Source: a virus
IMG/VR virus record: IMGVR_UViG_3300022700_000177
Span: 1 to 64,000 of that record
Reading direction: 5' to 3' (one strand)
Length of the DNA stretch: 64,000 nucleotides
The notes beneath the pieces are model-generated. The model did no database searches. It worked only from the letters and a program-made list of their open reading frames with translations, and had not been told where the DNA came from. Shown in pieces: positions 57,895 through 64,000 of the stretch (its first letter is position 1; the number at the start of each line of letters is the position of its first letter). The position numbers were made by a program, and so were the translations under genes.

Positions 57895-58926
57895 TTATTC
57901 CTCCGTATAAAAAAGAGTAGTTGTTCTCTCATCATGAGTAACTACAAATTTATGGTACTTTGTGGTGTATGTTATATTTAAAAGGGACTCACCTACAACA
58001 TTTGTATATAGATTCGTCCCATCATGTTCTAAGCTTCCAAGATTATCCCAATTGTAGGAGTAGCTATCAACACTGAATATTGGTTTTTCAGAACTACCTT
58101 GCCCCTCGACAATCTCAATGATTTCCTCAACTGACTCTGTTTGCTCACCGTAATTTACAATGCTGACTAAACTTGGATCACCCGCACTTAAAAGTTCAAC
58201 ACTGTCTTGGAATGGATAGACTCTTACAGCAAGAGTAACACTTTTGCTGTCATAATCCCAATCAATCTCCTCAATAGAGTAAGAAATATCGGAATCCAAA
58301 TCCTTATTCATCAAAATCACAGCATTGTAAAGTGATCTCAAATCCTTAGTTTCTGAAATACTGATAATATCATCTGCATCGTCTAAGGTTATTGTAGGGG
58401 TCTGGTCTGCATCATAATAATGGGATGGAGTTACACTGTATTTTGGCTGCACCTTTAATGTTCCTCCAGGTGTCGTTTGGAGTATAGCTCCAGCAGCATC
58501 AGCAATTCTACGTATAACCTCTATTGGATATTCCCCTTCAGCAATTAGAGTATTTGCGGGAATTGTCCAATCAAGAATGTCCCATGATAAAGTTATAGAA
58601 TGATCATCACAAAGACCCTGAACAATGCTTTGTGCGGTTTGGTCTGATTCCCATTCATAATATAGTTGAGAAGCATTCCCCTCCCCAAGCTTTGCTGTAA
58701 TGGATCTTCCTTCTATAGAGTACGAAGTTTCCCCGAAAGACCTTGTTCTTTCCCTATTGTCAATTATGAAAAGAAACGATGTTCCATTGATATCAATGGT
58801 TATTTCAGATCCAGTAGTGCATAAACTCCATTCATCAGGATCAAGCAATTCTGCTTTCATAGAGATGCAATAAGAATCTTCATCTGTATCTAAGGATATG
58901 GATCTGAAATCAGTTATTTGTGTCAT
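57895..58926 (-). CDS. Tail hub-like protein (gpD/gp27 type)
   Basis: The N-terminal 250 residues of this 343-residue protein show the tail-hub pattern: 'GSEITIDINGTSFLFIIDNRERT', 'SYSIEGRSITAKLG', 'TAQSIVQGLCDDHSITLSW' and 'EVIRRIADAAGAILQTTPGGTLKVQP'. Hub proteins form the baseplate ring through which DNA passes. The last 90 residues are strand-rich and may be a decoration. ATG at 58926 follows AGAGGTTTG. Confidence 0.7.
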   Translation of the reverse strand: MTQITDFRSISLDTDEDSYCISMKAELLDPDEWSLCTTGSEITIDINGTSFLFIIDNRERTRSFGETSYSIEGRSITAKLGEGNASQLYYEWESDQTAQSIVQGLCDDHSITLSWDILDWTIPANTLIAEGEYPIEVIRRIADAAGAILQTTPGGTLKVQPKYSVTPSHYYDADQTPTITLDDADDIISISETKDLRSLYNAVILMNKDLDSDISYSIEEIDWDYDSKSVTLAVRVYPFQDSVELLSAGDPSLVSIVNYGEQTESVEEIIEIVEGQGSSEKPIFSVDSYSYNWDNLGSLEHDGTNLYTNVVGESLLNITYTTKYHKFVVTHDERTTTLFYTEE

Positions 58927-58927
58927 A

Positions 58928-60934
58928 TCAAACCTCTGCTGACACTGTAATGGAGTAGAATGAACTTGTTCCTTTTATAAGGGAATCAATAATTGAAAAC
59001 TCCTTAGAAATTGGATTAAGACTGCTTATATCATGCTCATCAATAAATACAAGCCTTACTGTGTTGGCTATATAGTAGCTGTCCTGAACCTCTGTGCTTA
59101 CTTTTGGACGTAAGCTGTACTCAGCTTCAGTTTCATTGTTCGTTTGGTAGGAGAGCTGGAATTGCTCTTCATGCTCAGATGATACTCTTAATGAAGATTC
59201 TACTTCAAATTCAACATTTGCAGTTTCAGATAATAAATATTCCTCTTCAAATTCACTATTAACAACCAACCTCAAACTATCCTCAAAAACAAAATTCCTG
59301 GATATAATTGGAAGTGCATATCTTTCTTCAAGAAGCAGTTTAGCAGATATTCGTAAGCCACCAACCTCAATAGAGTTGTTTATATCAAAAGATTCTGAAA
59401 AAACAGATTCAATAAATCCTACTTCTCCAGTATCTATGCTTATGTTTATGCTAAATTCTGGAATCTCTATATTTATTGGGGCAAAAATCTCAACTGTTTC
59501 CCCAAGATCCCAATCCATGAGATCCGCATAAACATAAAATTCATCTGTTTGTACAAAATGATTGTATTCTGCTTCTGAAAAATAGGTAAAAGTTGAAGGA
59601 GAAGTTAGATTGTCATATTCTGTTTTATGCCAGTTTAAAGATATCGCATCATATCTGATTCTTATTTCGTCAAGAGATCCCTGCCAATGTCTATCATCTC
59701 CTGCCCTTCCACCTATATAAAAAGTTGGAGTAGAGTCTTCTACATCAGTGGGCCTCATGCTTTCTGTGGAAGACCCTTCTTCACCACCATTTATAAAAGA
59801 CTTCCAATCAACCCCATCTGCTGTCCACGAAGTGTAAAACCAAGTATTGTCAGAAGGAACCCAATTTGTAGTCGTTCTGTATGCAGAAGACCCGTTCCAC
59901 TCTCTCCAAGTCCGTATCCCATTGGAATTGTCGTCTAACCAGTAATAAAAACTATCATCTGAATTTCCGTATAAAGTAAAAAGAACTTGATTTGCGGTAT
60001 CTCCATCATCAGTTTTGGCAAAGCAAGAAAAGGTTAGTTCAGAAAATCCAAATTCTTCTAAGGTGTCATACATCCGTATATAAGGACGTGGATCGCTTGG
60101 AAAGTCTCCAGAATCCCCTATCTTTCCTGTAACTGCTGAAGGATTATCATTTGCTACAAAAACTGTATTGTCTACATGATTTGCCCTTGAAAGCATACCA
60201 TCATGAGAGACAAGCAAATAATCTTTCCAGCAAGCATCAGCTCCATAAGTACTAAAATAAACATAACCAAAGGCATCTGGATTGTCGAAATAGAGATAAA
60301 AATAGGTGTCTTCTGAGGAAGACAGATTTGGAGCAAGAAAATACATTTCTCCAGTTTTAAGTGCAGTGTCACAAGAAACAACATCTTGCGCACATTCCGT
60401 TACCTTATCTCCTTTTGTTATTCTTATGTCTGCTCCATCTTCTTTTACATAATCCCAAAATGAATCAGAAAATAAAGACAGGTCCAAATAAACCGGAAAA
60501 TCCTCTACGTCCTCCTGAACTTTGTCTTTGTCTATTGTTATTTTTATACGTCTTTTAAAATTTCCATCATACCAATGTTCTTCTACATAACCTCCCGACA
60601 CAGAAAATACAGAGCTGATATCAAAAGAGGATGATTCTACCTCTATGTCTTCTAATGTGTTCACTTCAGGAACAGGAAATTCAACCCCTACATCAAACTC
60701 CACGGAAGAAATACTTATGTCTGCTACTATTTTGTCAACAGACAATTCAGTAGTGGTAGAAAATTCCTCTGGCTCTACTGAAAAATCAGCAATAACAGAA
60801 CCAACAGAAATAGAGGAGGTTACTTCAAAGGAAGGGACCTCTATTTCTGTTGCTGCATCTCCCAAATTAAAATTAATTGGGGGGTTTGTAGTCCCAAGAG
60901 AGGAAGATGTGAGGTTGAAATCTTTAGAACTCAT
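58928..60934 (-). CDS. Large DUF2341/LamG tail protein with two repeat arrays
   Basis: The 668-residue protein has, in order, an N-terminal array of imperfect strand repeats (31-112), DUF2341 ('WYDGNFKRRIKITID', about 121-235), a LamG-like domain (about 240-455), and a C-terminal array (about 535-655) of 26-27-residue units with an 'SLR' step. Such modules are common in phage surface and adhesion proteins. ATG at 60934 follows AAGGAAGTGC. It is the second LamG protein of the block. Confidence 0.75.
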   Translation of the reverse strand: MSSKDFNLTSSSLGTTNPPINFNLGDAATEIEVPSFEVTSSISVGSVIADFSVEPEEFSTTTELSVDKIVADISISSVEFDVGVEFPVPEVNTLEDIEVESSSFDISSVFSVSGGYVEEHWYDGNFKRRIKITIDKDKVQEDVEDFPVYLDLSLFSDSFWDYVKEDGADIRITKGDKVTECAQDVVSCDTALKTGEMYFLAPNLSSSEDTYFYLYFDNPDAFGYVYFSTYGADACWKDYLLVSHDGMLSRANHVDNTVFVANDNPSAVTGKIGDSGDFPSDPRPYIRMYDTLEEFGFSELTFSCFAKTDDGDTANQVLFTLYGNSDDSFYYWLDDNSNGIRTWREWNGSSAYRTTTNWVPSDNTWFYTSWTADGVDWKSFINGGEEGSSTESMRPTDVEDSTPTFYIGGRAGDDRHWQGSLDEIRIRYDAISLNWHKTEYDNLTSPSTFTYFSEAEYNHFVQTDEFYVYADLMDWDLGETVEIFAPINIEIPEFSINISIDTGEVGFIESVFSESFDINNSIEVGGLRISAKLLLEERYALPIISRNFVFEDSLRLVVNSEFEEEYLLSETANVEFEVESSLRVSSEHEEQFQLSYQTNNETEAEYSLRPKVSTEVQDSYYIANTVRLVFIDEHDISSLNPISKEFSIIDSLIKGTSSFYSITVSAEV
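58970..59332 (-). repeat. 26-27-residue coding repeats
   Basis: Within the 58928-60934 gene, residues about 535-655 show three to four units in which 'EE.Y.L' is followed about 13 residues later by 'E.SLR'. The units are degenerate at DNA level, so they are old. They would form a beta-repeat stalk. Confidence 0.55.
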
Positions 60935-60943
60935 TGCACTTCC

Positions 60944-61381
60944 TTAATAGACGTTTAACCTAATTGTTTTTATCTTGAAGTCCTGTGCAGAGTCCACGGT
61001 GTAGTTCTGTCCAAAATTAATAAAACCCAAAACAGTGTCATCGTCTGTACTACTGTCATACACAATAGCGGAGCCTATTTCCCCGGAAAAACCGGAAGTT
61101 CCAGATCCAGTAAAAGTAACATCATTAAAAGACACCATAGCTTTGTCATTTGAATCATCCTCAGTATAAGAGGAAACTGTAAGAGTATTACCTCCAGTTG
61201 TATAACCACCTCCACCATTTATTTCTCCACCAGAAATATCAGAGTATGTTGCGTCCGTATCCTTATCAAAAGCATACTCACCAGACATTAAAGCACATTT
61301 AAAAGTGTCATTCAAAAGATCCACCTTTTTTGCACCTAACTGATATTTGAAATGATTTGAAACCGTTGTTGTGACTGCCAT
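60944..61381 (-). CDS. Phage structural protein, 145 aa
   Basis: The pattern 'VDLLNDTFKCALMSG', 'YSDISGGEINGGGGYTTGGNTL', 'AMVSFNDVTFTGSG', 'IGSAIVYDSSTDDDTVLGFINFG' is one I associate with small phage virion proteins of unknown detailed role encoded near tail genes. ATG at 61381 follows AAGGAGGC. Confidence 0.65.
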   Translation of the reverse strand: MAVTTTVSNHFKYQLGAKKVDLLNDTFKCALMSGEYAFDKDTDATYSDISGGEINGGGGYTTGGNTLTVSSYTEDDSNDKAMVSFNDVTFTGSGTSGFSGEIGSAIVYDSSTDDDTVLGFINFGQNYTVDSAQDFKIKTIRLNVY

Positions 61382-61390
61382 AATGCCTCC

Positions 61391-62386
61391 TTATGCACTT
61401 TCCCCTGCAAAGTTGATTTTAAAAGTATTCCCACTCTGACTTGCTGCCCCAGCAGGGACAACTTGTTTTAGCCATACCGGAACCGATGCTGGATGAGTTT
61501 TAAACGTGATTGTGTCCCCACTTGCCCAAGTCCCGCTCCATCCAGCAGCCAATAATGTAAAGTATTTACCACCAACATTAGGATTGGTATATGAAAAATC
61601 AGAAGAGGTGTTTCCACTTCCAATGCTGCCAACTGCTGCACCAGAAACGTTAAATGTAGTTGCTCCTGTAAATTCAACAGTCCAAGTTTCCTCAATCGTT
61701 CCAATGTTTGTCAAAGTCGGCGGACTCCCACTTTCATCATAAGTCCCATCTCCTGCGGCAGTCTCATTCCAGTTGTCAAAACTTGGCTCAACATCCCCAT
61801 ATTCATAAACAGATGCTACGTTTGCTGTGGTTGTGACATAACTATTAGAAAGCTGGCTATTCAAATTTATAGTGCAGAGTTCACCAGAAACAACAACCTC
61901 ACCAGATATTGTACCATACTCATATGTATCAGAACCGGAAACTCCAGTACCAATAAAAACCTTATCACCATCAACAAACATATCATTAACATTTAGATGC
62001 TCAACATTTGCAACCAAAGAAGATTCACCGGCATTTACATTAGCATTTAGTGGTGCTGCTCCAAAAACTCTCTCAGAACCAGTAATATTGCCCTGAGTAT
62101 TTGTTTGAGTGCCAGCAAACATCACAACATAGTCTTCGCCTTGGGTATACTTCGTAAAATGAATCTCCCCATTATACAAAACAAGGTTGGAACTATTGGC
62201 ATTTTTGAAAAAAACTTTTCTGTACCTTGTTAAACCAGCGTTTCTTTCAGCTTGAGTAACATCTGGAAGAATAGCATTTTTTATTCCAGAAGTTGCCTGA
62301 TTAGATGACATTTTGCCACCATTGGCAGCGGTGTCATTAATTGTTGCAGCTTTATAAATCTTTAATTCCGCACTTGTAATAGACAT
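61391..62386 (-). CDS. Phage structural protein, 331 aa
   Basis: It begins 'SITSAELKIYKAATIND' and contains 'DVTQAERNAGLTRYRKVFFKN', a phrase I associate with conserved virion proteins of several phages. Most of the rest is Gly/Thr/Ser-rich beta. An inner 'YGTISGEVVVSGEL' repeats the SGE step of the 55519 gene. ATG at 62386 follows GGGAGG. Detailed function unknown. Confidence 0.65.
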   Translation of the reverse strand: MSITSAELKIYKAATINDTAANGGKMSSNQATSGIKNAILPDVTQAERNAGLTRYRKVFFKNANSSNLVLYNGEIHFTKYTQGEDYVVMFAGTQTNTQGNITGSERVFGAAPLNANVNAGESSLVANVEHLNVNDMFVDGDKVFIGTGVSGSDTYEYGTISGEVVVSGELCTINLNSQLSNSYVTTTANVASVYEYGDVEPSFDNWNETAAGDGTYDESGSPPTLTNIGTIEETWTVEFTGATTFNVSGAAVGSIGSGNTSSDFSYTNPNVGGKYFTLLAAGWSGTWASGDTITFKTHPASVPVWLKQVVPAGAASQSGNTFKINFAGESA

Positions 62387-62397
62387 GCATCCCTCCC

Positions 62398-63300
62398 TTA
62401 ATCAATAACTATTGTATCGTTTGAAAGTTCATCCTCATTTGTATCCAAATACCCTGAAGCTGTTATGAGTAAATTGTGCGATCCTGCTGTTGTTTCTACT
62501 GTGATGTACCCATTTTCATCAGTCTGTCCTTTTAAATTTCCGTCAAAATAAACATAAGCACTTGCTATTGGTGTGAGTTCACTATGATCCACAACTAAAA
62601 GTTGTATGGTTCTGTCAGTTGTCTCTTCATCCTCAGTAGGCACAGACATTGTTATTGTGATTTCTTCTTGGAAAACCCCTTCCCTAAAAAGATAAAATTT
62701 ATTTACTCCAAGATTTAACAAATCATATACTTCCCAATACTTCCTATTAGATACTCTTTGATAAACAAGTTTGACAGTTCCAGAAATATTTGAACTTTGA
62801 AATGAAGGGGTTACGCATAAACCAGAAGGACTCAATTCAAAATCTTCAACTGGTATCCTCTCATCCTTTGAATACAATGTGGTCATCTGCCCACTTGAAG
62901 AAATAGATATAATTGCAGATTCAGCAGTTACAGACACTATTGATTCAGCAGGATAAGTAAGTGTCTCTTGAGCAAAAGAAACATCTGCCTCTTCACCAAA
63001 TATTAATTCGGTGTTGTCCACAGTTATATTATCAGGGGAAGAATCAAAACTAAAGGTAATGTAAGTTTCAATTTCTTCACTCGTAGCAGTATCATTGGTT
63101 CCCAGACCCAAAGCATCATCTGAATAGTAAAGGGAATATTTACTGCCCTCTTCCTGAGTTTTTGTCCATAAATATATTTTTTGGGAATAGGAAGACAGTC
63201 CCGTAAGTGTAAGATTTGTACTTATTCCATACTTTTTACTACACTCTGACCCATCACCCTCAGAGCTGTAAGTAACTTGAATTGAATCTTGTAATGCCAT
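62398..63300 (-). CDS. Beta-rich structural protein with PEGA/carboxypeptidase-regulatory-like C-terminus
   Basis: The last 70 residues of this 300-residue protein ('ASAYVYFDGNLKGQTDENGYITV...GSHNLLITASGY') follow the PEGA or CarboxypepD-regulatory fold, a small beta sandwich seen in adhesins and phage fibres. The N-terminal part is strand-rich. ATG at 63300 follows CAGGTTTATTTT. Likely part of the tail or its decoration. Confidence 0.65.
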   Translation of the reverse strand: MALQDSIQVTYSSEGDGSECSKKYGISTNLTLTGLSSYSQKIYLWTKTQEEGSKYSLYYSDDALGLGTNDTATSEEIETYITFSFDSSPDNITVDNTELIFGEEADVSFAQETLTYPAESIVSVTAESAIISISSSGQMTTLYSKDERIPVEDFELSPSGLCVTPSFQSSNISGTVKLVYQRVSNRKYWEVYDLLNLGVNKFYLFREGVFQEEITITMSVPTEDEETTDRTIQLLVVDHSELTPIASAYVYFDGNLKGQTDENGYITVETTAGSHNLLITASGYLDTNEDELSNDTIVID

Positions 63301-63317
63301 AAAATAAACCTGTTTAT

Positions 63318-64000
63318 TTAGGGAAAAGAAACGCCTTCTATTGGTGAAAAATCACCTTGAATGAAATAAATAAGATGCCCATTGAAGTTCTCTTCTTCTC
63401 CATCAGCCCATAAATATCTTGAAGATGGACTGGCATCATCAATCCGTATATTTATATACATAGTCGTAGAACCGCTGACATCTCCACCAGACAAATAATC
63501 TACAGTAAAAACAGCTTCATGCTGATTTACACCTGCACCTTTATTGTATTCTTTGGAGTTTGTAAAGAATGTGTCTGATTGATCCCCAACACATTCAACA
63601 TTGTTAACCTCATCACCATCGATTGTAACAATAACATTTGCATGGGTATTCGTTACATACTCTTCATCTGATACATCAGGACAACTCTTCGTAAGATTCG
63701 CAAAGTATTGAAATCCATCATATGAAAGTTTGTAATAAGAAAAGCTGCAATCTTCTCCAAGATTGTCTTTCATATTTTCCCATTCAGCATCAGTATATCT
63801 TTTTCCATAAATTGTCATTTCTGATTTGTCATAATCTGGTTCAATCCGTACTCTATATCCAATTCCAGAAATAACATCCCATGATACCGACATTTCCCCA
63901 GTGTCACCCTGATTTACTTCTCCAAAATTATTTACTCCTGTTATTCCATTATTAGTTTCTTGCCATATTGGAATTTTCATAGAGGAAACAAAATCATAAG
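63318..64000 (-). CDS. Structural protein, 5' end beyond the window
   Basis: An ATG at 63980 gives 220 residues, but no ribosome site precedes it and the frame stays open without a stop to the window edge (reading YDFVSS before that Met). The true start is therefore probably beyond 64000. The sequence is beta-rich and acidic and belongs to the tail/surface block. No family is recognised. Confidence 0.55.
   Translation of the reverse strand, partial: YDFVSSMKIPIWQETNNGITGVNNFGEVNQGDTGEMSVSWDVISGIGYRVRIEPDYDKSEMTIYGKRYTDAEWENMKDNLGEDCSFSYYKLSYDGFQYFANLTKSCPDVSDEEYVTNTHANVIVTIDGDEVNNVECVGDQSDTFFTNSKEYNKGAGVNQHEAVFTVDYLSGGDVSGSTTMYINIRIDDASPSSRYLWADGEEENFNGHLIYFIQGDFSPIEGVSFP

Noticed and set aside
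1-64000. tRNA, rRNA, integrase and transposase genes
   Set aside because: I looked for cloverleaf-like regions in the gaps and for recombinase motifs in the proteins and saw none; a tRNA scan would settle the former.

Overview
The window is the interior of a tailed bacteriophage genome, or of a phage-plasmid. It is AT-rich and very densely coded, with many 3-4 base start/stop overlaps and strong Shine-Dalgarno sites, often the phrase AAATTGGAGGT. The evidence for a phage is a complete phage-type replication and recombination set on the + strand, a convergent block of tail and surface-display genes on the - strand, and many small orphan genes. Nothing in the window fixes the host. A class II (adenosylcobalamin-dependent) ribonucleotide reductase implies access to cobalamin. 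No terminase, capsid, portal, integrase or tRNA gene was recognised, so packaging and head genes should lie outside the window.

Layout. (1) Positions 1-583 hold no convincing gene but contain a large inverted-repeat structure. (2) Positions 584-16743 are about 45 small + strand genes. Many are zinc-ribbon proteins, and there is a radical SAM enzyme, a DUF2786-like and a DUF932-like protein, and a UvsW-like helicase at the end. Strong hairpins followed by a repeated AACC...AAATTGGAGGT leader recur between gene groups from 520 to about 11.9 kb. (3) Positions 16740-22566 carry a primase, a promoter with a structured non-coding region, three iterons with a DnaA-like box, a plasmid-type replication initiator, a possible helicase loader and a DnaB-like helicase. 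(4) Positions 22587-30842 hold a GC-richer island of small genes, then QueD, QueE, FolE and a DpdA-like transglycosylase: a 7-deazaguanine DNA-modification pathway with no QueC in the window. (5) Positions 31349-44457 carry the sliding clamp, a uracil-DNA-glycosylase/DNA polymerase I fusion, clamp loader, gp32-like SSB, RecA, 5'-3' exonuclease, PD-(D/E)XK nuclease, and an Mre11/Rad50 system in which Rad50 is split at its zinc hook. (6) Positions 45703-49477 are nucleotide metabolism: a thymidylate-synthase-superfamily enzyme, class II ribonucleotide reductase and dUTPase. (7) Positions 49479-55507 form a sugar cassette: three glycosyltransferases, a close relative of plant GDP-mannose 3,5-epimerase, two sulfotransferases and a fucosyltransferase-like protein. 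(8) Positions 55519-64000, on the - strand, encode tail-hub-like, LamG/DUF2341 and other beta-rich structural proteins; the last one is cut by the window edge.

How the parts fit (inference). The phage appears to start replication from an iteron origin using its own Rep protein, helicase, primase and polymerase. It appears to replace guanine in DNA by a 7-deazaguanine and to keep uracil out with dUTPase, a thymidylate-synthase-like enzyme and a polymerase-linked uracil glycosylase. The sugar cassette would make GDP-L-galactose from GDP-mannose and build a possibly sulfated glycan on the virion or the host surface. The least expected items are the split Rad50, the GDP-mannose-3,5-epimerase/sulfotransferase/fucosyltransferase-like cassette, the QueC-less deazaguanine pathway and the repeated hairpin-leader cassettes.
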